64,000 nt of DNA from Actinomadura luteofluorescens (GCF_013409365.1 NZ_JACCBA010000001.1:8990001-9054000), one strand, 5' to 3'. Shown: positions 1 to 8,681, numbered from the stretch's first letter. Made by a program: numbers and translations. The notes: a model not told the origin generated them from the sequence alone.

Positions 1-557
1 GCCTGCGGCTGTTCGGCGGCAACAGCACCGGCGCGCACCGCTTCCCGTCCCCGTTCGCCGACCCCGTCTTCACGGTCGGGGGCGTGGTCGTCCCGCAGTC
101 GGTGCTGGTGTCGCTGGGGTTCGCGCTGCTCATCACGCTCGCCGTCGGGCTCATGCTGACCCGCACGCGGCTGGGGCTGAAGCTGCAGGCGCTGTCGGAG
201 CGGCCGAGCACCGCCGAGGTCGTCGGCATCCCCGCCCCGCGGCTCGCCGTGGGGGTCTGGGCCGGAGTCGGCGCGATCACGATGCTGGTCATCGTGCTCG
301 TCGCGCCCCGGCTCGGCGGCGACTACGCCACCCTGGCCGGGCTGATCAGCACGGCGCTGGCCGTCGCGATGGTCGGCGCGTTCCGCAGCCTGCCGCTGAC
401 GCTCGCCGGCGGTCTCATCCTGGGCTGCCTCGAGGGCCTGTCGTCCTCCCTCAGCTCCATCCAGAAGTACCAGGGCGTCGTGCCCTTCCTGGTGATCCTC
501 GTGCTCCTGTGGTGGCGCAGCCGCCGCGAGGTCTGGGACACCGCGCACAGCCGATAG
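1..557 (+). CDS. Branched-chain amino acid-type ABC permease (LivH family), 3' part
   Basis: The reading frame is already open at base 3 and ends at TAG 555-557, so the start lies upstream of the window. About 184 residues are visible. They form several hydrophobic helices and show the LivH-style pattern of a charged cytoplasmic loop (LTRTRLGLKLQALSERP) followed by an AEVVGI segment and glycine-rich membrane helices. The protein would be one inner-membrane half of an ABC importer for branched-chain amino acids or related small substrates. It precedes a dehydrogenase by 14 nt, so the two are probably co-transcribed with the upstream transporter genes. It is distinct from the complete Liv operon near 58-62 kb. 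Family level is confident; the substrate is unknown. Confidence 0.8.
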   Translation, partial: LRLFGGNSTGAHRFPSPFADPVFTVGGVVVPQSVLVSLGFALLITLAVGLMLTRTRLGLKLQALSERPSTAEVVGIPAPRLAVGVWAGVGAITMLVIVLVAPRLGGDYATLAGLISTALAVAMVGAFRSLPLTLAGGLILGCLEGLSSSLSSIQKYQGVVPFLVILVLLWWRSRREVWDTAHSR

Positions 558-571
558 AGAAACGAGCGAAG

Positions 572-1678
572 ATGCCACAACCGGCCTCCACCAGGGCCGC
601 CGTGCTCCGCGAGCACGGCGCCGAGCTGAGCGTCGAGGAACTGCCGCTGCCCGCCGAGTGCGAGCCCGGCGCCGCGGTCGTCCGGGTCGACTGCGCCACC
701 CTGTGCGCGACGGACGTGCACCTGTGGTCCGGTGCGATGACGTTCCCGGAGATGCTGCCGATCGTCCTCGGCCACGAGATGATGGGGACCGTCTGCGCGG
801 TCGGGCCCGGCACCCGCGACGCCCTCGGCCGCGACGTCAAGGTCGGCGACCGCATCGGCTGGTCGGAGTCGGTCTGCGGCCACTGCTACGGCTGCACCGT
901 GCTGCGCAACCCCGTCGCCTGCGCCGAGCGCGGCTACGGCTTCCTCCTGCGCGCCGACCGGTTCCCCTACGCCACCGGCGGGCTCGCGGGGCACAACTAC
1001 GTGACGCCCGGAGCGCTCAAGCTCGTCCTGCCGGACGACGTGAAGGACACCTGGGCGGCCTCGGCAGGGTGCGCGGTCAAGACCGTCCTGCACGCCTTCG
1101 ACCGCGCCGGGGGAGTGCGGCCGGGATCGACCGTCGTCGTCCAGGGCGCGGGCGCGCTCGGGATCGTCGCCACGGCCGTGGCGAGCGTCTCCGGTGCGGG
1201 CAGGGTCATCACGATCGGCGCGCCCGATGCCCGGCTGGAGCTGGCCCGGCGCTTCGGGGCCGACCTGACCGTCGGGCTGGACGGCGACGCCGGCTCCCGC
1301 GTCGCGGCCGTCATGGAGGCCACCGAGGGCCGCGGCGCCGAGCTGGTCCTCGACCTCGCCGGGGCGCCCGGCGTGGGCGCCGAGGCGGTCGCCATGGCCG
1401 CGTTCGGCGGCCGGTTCGTCATCGTCGGCAGTACCGGCCCGCAGCCCGAGGAGCTCGCCCTCGGCGCGATCATGGGTAAGGAGCTGGACGTGCTCGGCTC
1501 GCTGAACGGCGACGTCGGCGACCTGCACCGCTCCGTCGAGTTCCTGCGCGGGTTCCAGGACCGCTTCGCCTGGGACGACCTGTTCGGCGCCCCCGGCGGC
1601 CTCGGCGACGCGTCCGGCGCGCTCGCCTCGATGGCCCGGCAGGAGCAGGTCAAGACCGTCATCAACCCCAACCGATAG
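572..1678 (+). CDS. Zinc-dependent medium-chain alcohol dehydrogenase
   Basis: This 368-residue MDR dehydrogenase reads MPQPASTRAAVLREHG at its N-terminus. It has the catalytic-zinc Cys in LCATDVHLW, the GHE motif (GHEMMG), the four-Cys structural-zinc loop CGHCYGCTVLRNPVAC, and a Rossmann nucleotide-binding stretch VVVQGAGALGIVA. This predicts NAD(P)-dependent oxidation of an alcohol or polyol in the cytoplasm. An in-frame start at 509 exists, but it would overlap the permease; ATG 572 matches the family N-terminus and leaves a 14-nt gap. The gene is followed 7 nt later by an aldo/keto reductase, so a small catabolic operon fed by the upstream ABC importer is likely. The substrate cannot be named. 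Confidence 0.85.
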   Translation: MPQPASTRAAVLREHGAELSVEELPLPAECEPGAAVVRVDCATLCATDVHLWSGAMTFPEMLPIVLGHEMMGTVCAVGPGTRDALGRDVKVGDRIGWSESVCGHCYGCTVLRNPVACAERGYGFLLRADRFPYATGGLAGHNYVTPGALKLVLPDDVKDTWAASAGCAVKTVLHAFDRAGGVRPGSTVVVQGAGALGIVATAVASVSGAGRVITIGAPDARLELARRFGADLTVGLDGDAGSRVAAVMEATEGRGAELVLDLAGAPGVGAEAVAMAAFGGRFVIVGSTGPQPEELALGAIMGKELDVLGSLNGDVGDLHRSVEFLRGFQDRFAWDDLFGAPGGLGDASGALASMARQEQVKTVINPNR

Positions 1679-1685
1679 GAGACCC

Positions 1686-2645
1686 GTGCCCACGCAGATC
1701 CCCCGCCGCCGGCTCGGCGCCGCCGGACCCGAGGCGTCCGTGCTGTCCCTCGGCTCCTGGCACACCTACGACCGGATGGACTTCGCCGACTCCGTCGCCA
1801 TGGTCCGGCACGCCGTCGACTCCGGCATCGACCTCTTCGACGTCGCCGTCTACGGGATGCCCGGCCACCCGCCGGTGTTCACCGACGTGCTGTTCTCCGC
1901 GATCGTGCGCGCCGCCGGGATCGCCCGAGACGACTACCTGCTGTCCACCAAGCTGTGGCTGGAGGGGTATCCCGGGCGGTCGCTGCGCGACCAGCTCGCG
2001 GGCGCGCTGTTCCGCGTCGGCGCCGACCACGCGGACGTGGCCGTCCTCGGCGACATCCGCCGCGACGACATCGACCTGAGGCGGCTCGCCGAGGACCTCG
2101 CCGGGCTGGAGAAGGAGGGCCTCCTCGGCTGCTGGGGCGTCAACAACTGGTCGGCCACGGCGATCCGGACGATCCGCGAGCACGCGCTCGCCGCGGGCTC
2201 CCCGGGACCGCAGCTCGCGCAGCTGAAGTACAGCCCGTGCCGGCGCTCCATCCCCGACGGCGAGCCGTTCGCCGCCGTCTTCGCCGAGGGCGTGGCCATG
2301 CAGGCGTCGGACGTCCTGGAGGGCGGCATCCTCGCGGGGAACACCAGGCCGTCCCGGCAGATCGGGCGCGACCCGGGGGAGATCCGCCCCCGCATCCTGG
2401 AGGCCGCCGAGGGCATCGCCGGGCTGGGCGCCGAACTGGACGCGACGCCGGCGCAGCTGTGCATCGCGTTCACGCTCACGCATCCCGCCACCGCGACCGT
2501 CCTGTTCGGCGCGCGCGGCATGAAGCAGCTGACCGACAACATCGCGGCGCTGGACGTGCTGGAGCGCGTCGGCGCGGAGCGGCTGCGCTCCCTGATGGAG
2601 CCCTTCTGGGCGGACCGCGACGCGGTCGACCCCGAAGGTCCGTGA
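1686..2645 (+). CDS. Aldo/keto reductase
   Basis: A GTG start gives 319 residues with a TIM-barrel AKR pattern: RRRLGAAGPEASVLSLGSW at the N-terminus, FDVAVYG (Asp and Tyr of the catalytic tetrad), STKLW (catalytic Lys) and a C-terminal cofactor-binding stretch around VLFGARGMKQLTDNI. At the usual catalytic His position (normally ..LH.PD) the sequence reads AVLGDIRRDD, so the His appears replaced by Gly. That resembles the potassium-channel-beta-like AKR branch, where this residue is also not His. It is 7 nt behind the dehydrogenase and is the last gene before a strong hairpin. It is probably an NADPH-dependent oxidoreductase in the same pathway; activity with the altered tetrad is uncertain. 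Confidence 0.85.
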   Translation: MPTQIPRRRLGAAGPEASVLSLGSWHTYDRMDFADSVAMVRHAVDSGIDLFDVAVYGMPGHPPVFTDVLFSAIVRAAGIARDDYLLSTKLWLEGYPGRSLRDQLAGALFRVGADHADVAVLGDIRRDDIDLRRLAEDLAGLEKEGLLGCWGVNNWSATAIRTIREHALAAGSPGPQLAQLKYSPCRRSIPDGEPFAAVFAEGVAMQASDVLEGGILAGNTRPSRQIGRDPGEIRPRILEAAEGIAGLGAELDATPAQLCIAFTLTHPATATVLFGARGMKQLTDNIAALDVLERVGAERLRSLMEPFWADRDAVDPEGP

Positions 2646-2657
2646 GCCGCGGACGGT

Positions 2658-2699
2658 GAGGCGCGTCCGGACCGGCGGGGGGCGGTCCGGACGCGCCTC
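2658..2699 (+). terminator. Perfect 17-bp hairpin terminator
   Basis: GAGGCGCGTCCGGACCG at 2658-2674 and its exact reverse complement at 2683-2699 flank an 8-base G-rich loop. It begins 12 nt after the aldo/keto reductase stop. There is no U-tract, as is common in actinobacterial terminators. Confidence 0.75.
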
Positions 2700-2755
2700 G
2701 TCGCGCTGCCGCCCGGCCGCCGCGCGCGATCGGGACGGCACCGCCGCAACGGCTC

Positions 2756-2773
2756 GCGCATCGATCGGATAAC
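2756..2773 (+). promoter_or_regulatory. Repeat element upstream of kinase A
   Basis: GCGCATCGATCGGATAAC lies 168 nt before the first kinase start. It recurs with one change at 5476-5493 before the second kinase. It contains the palindrome ATCGAT and a TAAC end that could belong to a -10 region. It may be a shared promoter or operator that was duplicated with the kinase gene. Confidence 0.45.
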
Positions 2774-2941
2774 GCCGTTCGGGAGCGGGCCCGGGGTCGG
2801 GGAGGATGCCGGTGCGCCCGCGCACCGCTTCGAACAGGGGGCGCGCGGCCGTCGCGGCCCCGGGAAAGCACGGACCCGCGTCCCGTGGGTTCGCGGTGGC
2901 AGGACGCCGGCCGAGGTCCCAGCATGGAAAGGATGGTCGTG

Positions 2942-4762
2942 GTGATTTCCGCGCCACGCAGGCGCAGGTCGCCGCCGTGGTTCGGGACGGAGACGAGGCG
3001 CGCCCTCGTCGCCGGTGCGGTGGTCGCGGGGCTGGCGCTCCTCGCGGGCTGGCCGTACTGGCGCGACCATCCGGCCGCCGCCGCGATCACGCTGGTCAGC
3101 TGCGCCGCCATCGCCGTGGTGGGCGTGCTGCTCGCGACCGGGCCGCGCACCCGCCGCACCGGGCTGCTGTTCGCGGCCGCGTCGGTGTTCTGGGCGGTCA
3201 ACTGGGCCGCGAGCTGGGACGCGACCGTCGGGCCCATCATGTCGCCCTACGCCCAGGCCGACTTCTACCTCGCACTCGCCGTCGGCGTCCTGCTCTACCC
3301 CGGCGGGCGGCTGGAGTACCTGGGTGACCGGATCTGGACGGTCGTGGCGTGCGTGGTCCTGTGGGGCTGCCCCACCGCGCTGTGGGTCACGTCCGAGCCG
3401 GAGTGGGCCGCGTTCCGGGGCGAGTCGGTGTGGTGGCCCGCCCTCTACCCCGACCTGGAGGTCTTCAAGGTCGTCCTGCAGGTCTCCGCCGCGCTCTACC
3501 TCCTTCTTGCCCTCTCGTTCGCCGTCGTCCTGCTGCTGCGGCTGCCGCGGATGGGCCGGTTGCGGCGCCTCCTCGCCCTGCCCGTGACGGTCGCGATCGG
3601 GTTCGTCGGCGTCTCGGCGGCGTTCACGCAGAAGCCGATCATGGAGGCGTCGATCCCGCTGGACGACCTGCTGCACGTCTACGTGGTCCAGGGCGCGGTC
3701 GTCGTGCTCGTCCCGCTGACGCTGCTCGCCTCCGGGCTGCGGGTCCGCCTCGCGGAGCTGACCGTCGCGGGACGGATGCTCCGGCTGACCGCCCCGGTGT
3801 CGGTGGAACGGGTCCGCGACGCGTTGCGCGACGTCCTGCACGACCCGACCCTGGAGCTCTGGTTCTGGGCGCCGACGGAGGGCACCTACGTCGACACCGC
3901 CGGGCGCCCCGTCGACCTGGACCCGGACACCGGCGGCGCGGACGACGGCCCGGCGGACGACGCTCCGGCGGGCGACGGCGGGCGCTGGCGGCACCGGGTG
4001 CGCGGCGCCGCCGGGGCACCGCTCGCCGTCGTCGAGCTCGGCGGCGCGCTGCGCGACCACGGCTCCCTCGTGGAGGCCGCGCTCGTCGCGGGTGGCCGGG
4101 CACTGGAGACCGCGCAGCTCCAGGCCGGCGTGCACGCGGGTCTCGAACAGGTCAGGGCCGCCTACCGGCGCCTCGTGCGGGCCGAGACCGCCGAGCGCGC
4201 GCGGCTCGCCCGCGACCTGCACGACGGCGCGCAGCAGCGGCTGCTGGCGCTCGGCGCGATGCTCGGCACGCTGGAGGCCGTCACCGGCGACCCGGCGGTC
4301 AAGGAGCACGCCCGCGCCTGCCGCGCCGAGCTGAAGGAGGCCCTCGCGCAGTTGCGGGCGCTGGCCCGGGAGGTGCAGCCGGCGCTGCTCGTCCAGGACG
4401 GCCTCGGCCCTGCGCTGGAGGTCGTCGCCGAGCGGCTCGGCACCCGCGTCGCGCTCGACGTCACGCCGCGCCGCTTCTCCCGCGAGATCGAGTCCACGCT
4501 TTACTCCGCGCTGTGCGAGACGCTGTCGTACGCTGTCGAGCGCGCGTGTGCCACCCGGGTCTTCGTACGGGTCGGCGAGGAGGACGGGCGGGTGGTGGCC
4601 GAGGTGGGGCTCGACGGCGCCCGCCCCGGTGGCCCCGCCGATGATCCCGCCGCCGACCTGGCCGGTCCCTCCGGCCGGATCAGGGCGCTGCGCGGAGAGA
4701 TGGAAGTCGGCGGCGGCCCCCGCGCGGGCATGACGGTAAGGATGGACCTGCCATGCGAGTAG
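2942..4762 (+). CDS. Membrane sensor histidine kinase with degenerate ATP-binding domain (kinase A)
   Basis: About 606 residues from GTG 2942, chosen because GGAAAGGA sits 7 nt upstream, as it does for the paralogue at 5730; GTG 2939 or ATG 2924 are alternatives. The N-terminal ~260 residues form several membrane helices. A divergent extracytoplasmic or linker region follows, then a HisKA_3-type dimerisation helix with an intact H-box, LARDLHDGAQQR (His427). The C-terminal HATPase domain is degraded. The N-box Asn is Tyr530 (TLSYAVERA, where kinase B has ALTNAVKHA), the DDG motif reads GLDG, and the GGGLAGL loop reads AADLAGP. ATP binding is therefore doubtful. The last 10 nt overlap the response-regulator start. 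Inferred role: phospho-acceptor partner in a heteromeric sensor. Confidence 0.85.
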   Translation: MISAPRRRRSPPWFGTETRRALVAGAVVAGLALLAGWPYWRDHPAAAAITLVSCAAIAVVGVLLATGPRTRRTGLLFAAASVFWAVNWAASWDATVGPIMSPYAQADFYLALAVGVLLYPGGRLEYLGDRIWTVVACVVLWGCPTALWVTSEPEWAAFRGESVWWPALYPDLEVFKVVLQVSAALYLLLALSFAVVLLLRLPRMGRLRRLLALPVTVAIGFVGVSAAFTQKPIMEASIPLDDLLHVYVVQGAVVVLVPLTLLASGLRVRLAELTVAGRMLRLTAPVSVERVRDALRDVLHDPTLELWFWAPTEGTYVDTAGRPVDLDPDTGGADDGPADDAPAGDGGRWRHRVRGAAGAPLAVVELGGALRDHGSLVEAALVAGGRALETAQLQAGVHAGLEQVRAAYRRLVRAETAERARLARDLHDGAQQRLLALGAMLGTLEAVTGDPAVKEHARACRAELKEALAQLRALAREVQPALLVQDGLGPALEVVAERLGTRVALDVTPRRFSREIESTLYSALCETLSYAVERACATRVFVRVGEEDGRVVAEVGLDGARPGGPADDPAADLAGPSGRIRALRGEMEVGGGPRAGMTVRMDLPCE

Positions 4763-5427
4763 CCGTGGCGGAGGACAGCGGAATCTTCCGGCAGGCTCTG
4801 GTCACCCTTCTCACCACGGTCGGGATCGAGGTGGTGGTGTCCGCGGGCTCCGGCGAGGAGCTGCTGGCCCACGTCGCCGACGACCCGCCCGACGTCGCCA
4901 TCGTCGACCTGCACATGCCGCCCACGTTCACCAACGAGGGCGTCGTCGCGGCGCGCCGGCTCCTGGAGCGCCATCCCGGCCTCGGCGTCCTGGTCCTGTC
5001 GGCCTTCAACGAGACCCCGCAGGCGATGGAGCTGTTCCGCGGCAGGCCGCGCGGCGTCGGATACCTGCTGAAGGACCACGTCACGGACGTGGAGAACCTG
5101 CGCTCGGCGCTGGAGCGGGTCATCCGCGGCGAGGTCGTCATCGACCCCGACGTGGTGACCAGGCTGGTCGAGGCGCGGCACCGCGAGCAGGAGCTGTCCC
5201 GGCTGTCGGGGCGCGAGCGGGAGGTCCTGGAGCTGATGGCGGAGGGGCACTCCAACGCCGGCATCGGCAGGCGGCTGCACCTGTCCGCCCGTACGGTCGA
5301 GGACCATGTGCGGGCCATCTTCGCCAAGCTCAAGATCACCACGCCCGGCGGGCCGCCCGGTCCCCAGGACAGCAACAAGCGCGTGCTCGCCGTCCTGACC
5401 TGGCTGCGCGCCGCCGAGACCCGCTGA
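4753..5427 (+). CDS. NarL/FixJ-type response regulator
   Basis: This 224-residue protein starts at an ATG inside the end of kinase A (ATGCGAGTAG), so the two are translationally coupled. The receiver domain has an acidic pair in VAEDSG, the phospho-acceptor Asp in AIVDLHMPP and the switch Lys in YLLKDHV. The C-terminal LuxR-type helix-turn-helix reads LSGREREVLELMAEGHSNAG followed by SARTVEDHVRAIFAKL. It would bind DNA as a dimer once phosphorylated. It sits between two paralogous kinases, either of which could be its partner. No target operon is obvious beyond the shared repeat upstream of both kinases. Confidence 0.9.
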   Translation: MRVAVAEDSGIFRQALVTLLTTVGIEVVVSAGSGEELLAHVADDPPDVAIVDLHMPPTFTNEGVVAARRLLERHPGLGVLVLSAFNETPQAMELFRGRPRGVGYLLKDHVTDVENLRSALERVIRGEVVIDPDVVTRLVEARHREQELSRLSGREREVLELMAEGHSNAGIGRRLHLSARTVEDHVRAIFAKLKITTPGGPPGPQDSNKRVLAVLTWLRAAETR

Positions 5428-5475
5428 CCGGAACCGGACACCCCGGCGCGCGGCCGCCGCCGCCACCCGCGTCCC

Positions 5476-5493
5476 GCGCATCGATCGGGTAAC
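5476..5493 (+). promoter_or_regulatory. Second copy of the kinase-upstream repeat
   Basis: GCGCATCGATCGGGTAAC differs by one base from 2756-2773. It lies in the 302-nt gap 5428-5729 between the response regulator and kinase B, which otherwise holds no supported gene. A separate promoter for kinase B is therefore likely. Confidence 0.45.
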
Positions 5494-5729
5494 AGGCCCT
5501 CGCGCCGGACGGCGGCGGTGGGGAAAACTGCCTGTGCGAGTCCGGTCGCGTCAGGTGACCCCGGTGGTGGCCCCCGCACGCCACCGCGAGGCACCACGGG
5601 CCCGTACACGGGCTCGTGACGCGGCCGTTCCCGGCACGTTCCCATGCTCCCGGCGCCGCCCTGCGCGCACATCCGGGAAACCCCCCTTCCGGGGCGGTGG
5701 TTTCCCGGGACGACAACGGAAGGATCGCG

Positions 5730-7499
5730 GTGAGGCCCGTCCTCCGGTGGCCGCCGTGGCTCGGCGCACGGGTCCGCCGCGCCCTGGCCGCGGGCGCGGC
5801 GGTCGCGGGCGCGGCGCTGGCCTGCGGCTGGCCGCACTGGCGCGCCCAGCCCGCCGCCGCCGCGGTCACCCTGGTCTGCTGCGGCGGGTTCGCCGTCGCG
5901 GGCGGGCTGTTCGCGGCGGGGCGGACCGGCCGGCGCACCGGCGCGGCGTTCGTCGCCGCCGCCGCGGCGTGGGCCGTCACCTGGGCGGCGGCCTGGAACA
6001 CCGGCGCGGCGCCGCTGGTGTCGGTGTTCGCGCAGTCGGTGTTCTTCGCCGCGATCGGCGTCGGCGTCCTGCTGTACCCGGCCGGGCGGCTGGAGGGCGC
6101 CGCCGCGAGGCTGTGGACCGCCGCCGCCGTCGTGATCATGGTCGGCGGGCAGGCGCTGCTGTGCGCGGTCTCCCGGCCGGCCTGGAACGGCTTCGCGGCG
6201 TCGGTGGCCTGGCCGGCGCTGCGTCCCGAGCACGAGGTGTTCCACGGCGTCCAGCGGGGACTGGCCGCCGCGATGACCCTGCTGGCCGGCGCCCTCGTGG
6301 TGATCCTGGTGGCCCGCCTGCCGCGCACGGGGCGGCTGGACCGCGCCCTCACCGTTCCCGTCGCGGTCGCCGTGACGTTCGGCGTCTCCGGCGCCCTGGT
6401 GGTGCAGAGCACGCTCATCGGCAGCGACGCGGAGCTGGCGGACGTCCTGGACGTCTACCTCTTCCAGGGCGTCTTCGCCACGGTGCTGCCGCTGGCGTTC
6501 CTCGGCACCGCGCTGCGCGCCCGGCTGGCCGAGCTGACCGTCGCCGAGCGGATGCAGCGCCTGCTCGTCGGCCCCCTCTCGGTGGCGCGCGTCCGCGACG
6601 CGCTCCGCACCGTCCTCGGCGACGGCGCCCTGGACCTGTGGATGTGGGCGGACGGCGGCTACGTCGACGTCGACGGCCGCCGCATGCGCGCCGCGCCCGC
6701 CGGAGGCGCCGCGGGACGCCGGCGGCACCGGGTCCGCACGTCCGGCGGCGAGCCCCTCGCCACCGTCGACCTCGACGCCGCGCTCGGCGACCACGAGCCG
6801 CTCGTCGAGGCGGCGCTGGTCGCGGGCGGCCGCGCGCTGGAGACCGTGCGCCTCCAGGCCGCCGCGCAGGCCAATCTGGAACGGGCGCGCGAGGCGCGCG
6901 AGCGTCTGGTGCGCATCCAGGCGGCCGAGCGCGAGCGCCTCGCCGCCGACCTGAAGCACAGCGCGCAGCAGCGGCTCCACGCCCTGGAGGAGATGCTCGC
7001 CCGGCTGGAGGACGCGGCGGCCGACCCGCGGGCCCGCGAGCAGGCCCGCACCTGCCGGCGCGAGCTGGCCGAGGCGGTCGCCGAGCTGGAGGCCCTGGCC
7101 CGCGGCATGCACCCGGCGATCCTCGCCGACGCGGGGCTGGGCCCGGCGATGGAGCTGGTCGCGGCCCGCACGGCCGTCCCCGTCCATCTCGACATGCCCG
7201 CGGGCCGGTTCCCGCCCGAGATCGAGTCGACCCTCTACTTCGCGCTCTGCGAGGCCCTCACCAACGCCGTCAAGCACGCCCGGGCCGACGCGATCCACCT
7301 GGCCGTCCGCCCGGGGCCGGACGGGATCGCCGCCGAGGTGCGCGACGACGGCGTCGGCGGCGCCGCCCCGGACCCGGGCGGCGGCCTGGCGGGCCTCACC
7401 GACCGCGTCCGCGCGCTGCGGGGCCAGGTCACCGTCGAGAGCCCGCCGGGTGAGGGCACCACGGTGCGCATCGTCCTGCCGTCCGGGGGCGGCGCCTGA
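5730..7499 (+). CDS. Membrane sensor histidine kinase lacking the H-box His (kinase B)
   Basis: About 589 residues from GTG 5730, with GGAAGGA upstream; the open frame extends back to 5616 but paralogue alignment favours 5730. It is colinear with kinase A throughout (for example GWPHWRAQPAAAA against GWPYWRDHPAAAA), with the same N-terminal membrane region. The dimerisation helix reads LAADLKHSAQQR, so the phospho-acceptor His is Lys409 and a His appears one residue later (His410). The ATP-binding domain is intact: ALTNAVKHA (Asn512), EVRDDGVGG, GGGLAGLTDRVRALRG and PPGEGTTV. It is therefore the mirror image of kinase A. Inferred role: ATP-binding subunit that phosphorylates kinase A in trans, although use of His410 cannot be excluded. 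Confidence 0.85.
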   Translation: MRPVLRWPPWLGARVRRALAAGAAVAGAALACGWPHWRAQPAAAAVTLVCCGGFAVAGGLFAAGRTGRRTGAAFVAAAAAWAVTWAAAWNTGAAPLVSVFAQSVFFAAIGVGVLLYPAGRLEGAAARLWTAAAVVIMVGGQALLCAVSRPAWNGFAASVAWPALRPEHEVFHGVQRGLAAAMTLLAGALVVILVARLPRTGRLDRALTVPVAVAVTFGVSGALVVQSTLIGSDAELADVLDVYLFQGVFATVLPLAFLGTALRARLAELTVAERMQRLLVGPLSVARVRDALRTVLGDGALDLWMWADGGYVDVDGRRMRAAPAGGAAGRRRHRVRTSGGEPLATVDLDAALGDHEPLVEAALVAGGRALETVRLQAAAQANLERAREARERLVRIQAAERERLAADLKHSAQQRLHALEEMLARLEDAAADPRAREQARTCRRELAEAVAELEALARGMHPAILADAGLGPAMELVAARTAVPVHLDMPAGRFPPEIESTLYFALCEALTNAVKHARADAIHLAVRPGPDGIAAEVRDDGVGGAAPDPGGGLAGLTDRVRALRGQVTVESPPGEGTTVRIVLPSGGGA

Positions 7500-7520
7500 C
7501 CCGGCGGGCGCGCCGCGCGG

Positions 7521-8150
7521 TCAGGCGGGGGCGTTGCGGACGATCGGCAGGAGGTAGCGGCGGGCGAAGTCGCGCGCGCCCGCGTCGTCGAGGGGGATGT
7601 GGCCGTCCGGGGTGAGGACGAGGGAGTGCGTGAGGCGCACCAGGATCTCCGCGACGACCTCGGGGTCGACGTCCGCCGGGGCGGCGCCGAGGCGCTGCGC
7701 GGTGCGCAGCCGGCCGGCGAGGTAGCCGCGGGCGGCGGCGAGCAGGGGCCCGGCCCTGACCGTGGCGTGCGGCAGGAACAGCTCGGGCTCGACGACCATG
7801 AGGCGGGTCATGAGCCGCTGCTCGCGGCTGATGCGCAGGGCGACGGCGAACCCCTCGACGAGCCGCTCCTCCAGGGTGGGCAGCGCCGCGACGGCCTCGT
7901 CCAGTTCGGCGAAGAAGCGCCGCGCCTCCCGCAGCAGCACGCCGGTGAGGAGGTCGCCCTTGGTCGGGAAGCGGCGGTAGATCGTGGCGCGGCCGAGGCC
8001 GGACTCGCGCGCGACGTCGTCCATGGTGGTGCGGCGCGGCCCGTAGGTCTCGAAGGACCGCAGGGCGGCGTCCAGGATGCGGTCGGTCCGCGGCTCGCTC
8101 TGCGGGCCGCCGGTGAGCAGGCTCCGCAGGAGTTCGTCGTCGCTCGTCAT
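7521..8150 (-). CDS. TetR/AcrR family transcriptional regulator
   Basis: From ATG 8150 (MTSDDELLRSLL) the protein has 209 residues. An upstream in-frame start at 8261 would add a low-complexity proline/arginine tail and is disfavoured. The helix-turn-helix is TTMDDVARESGLGRATIYRR followed by FPTKGDLL near residues 35-65. The C-terminal part is all-helical ligand-binding sequence rich in Leu and Ala (LEERLVEGFAVALRISREQ). It is convergent with kinase B, with 21 nt between stops. The 135-nt gap to the STAS gene on the same strand holds no clear operator. The regulated gene and the ligand are unknown. Confidence 0.85.
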   Translation of the reverse strand: MTSDDELLRSLLTGGPQSEPRTDRILDAALRSFETYGPRRTTMDDVARESGLGRATIYRRFPTKGDLLTGVLLREARRFFAELDEAVAALPTLEERLVEGFAVALRISREQRLMTRLMVVEPELFLPHATVRAGPLLAAARGYLAGRLRTAQRLGAAPADVDPEVVAEILVRLTHSLVLTPDGHIPLDDAGARDFARRYLLPIVRNAPA

Positions 8151-8285
8151 CGTGCGGCCGACTCTAGCCGCCACGCGCCCGCCCGGCCGAGCGACGGCGC
8201 GGGGCGGGGGAGTCGGGGCGTCGCATGGGCCCTCGCCGGTGGTGAGTGAGGGCGGGGGCAAGGGCCCGGGGTGCGGACGGCGGGT

Positions 8286-8681
8286 TCAGCGTGCGGAGAG
8301 AGCGTCGAGGGCCTGCTCGGTGGTCGGGTGTGCGATGAGGTGCCGGTCCAGGCCGCTGCGTTCGATGATCGTGCGGAACCGGCGCTCCGGGCGGGCCAGG
8401 ACGAGCTCGCCCCCGGCCCCGTGGGCGGCCTTCCACAGGGTGATCATCGCGTTCAGTCCCGAGGAGTCGCAGAAGCTCACCTCGCCCACGTCCAGGACGA
8501 TCAGCGGCGGACCGCTCATGGCCCGCATGTCGGCCAGGACGTGCTCGCGCAGCGCGTCGGCCGTCAGGATCGTGAGCTCTCCCTCCGCCTCGACCAGCAG
8601 GCAGGGCCCGCGGACGTCGCTGCGGACCCGCAACGGATCGATGGGGGTTCCCTCCGGCGTCTCGCCGGCTCCGATGGACAT
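8286..8681 (-). CDS. STAS-domain anti-sigma factor antagonist
   Basis: The start ATG 8681 (MSIGAGE) is fixed by GGGAGGTG 6 nt upstream; GTG 8690 is less likely. The 131-residue product is a single SpoIIAA/RsbV-type STAS domain, with the phosphorylatable Ser motif VSFCDSSGLNAMI after the beta-strand PLIVLDVG. In partner-switching systems such a protein is phosphorylated by an RsbW-like kinase and sequesters it when dephosphorylated, freeing an alternative sigma factor. No sigma factor or RsbW gene lies beside it; the nearest HATPase-type candidate is near 29.6 kb. It acts in the cytoplasm. Confidence 0.88.
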   Translation of the reverse strand: MSIGAGETPEGTPIDPLRVRSDVRGPCLLVEAEGELTILTADALREHVLADMRAMSGPPLIVLDVGEVSFCDSSGLNAMITLWKAAHGAGGELVLARPERRFRTIIERSGLDRHLIAHPTTEQALDALSAR

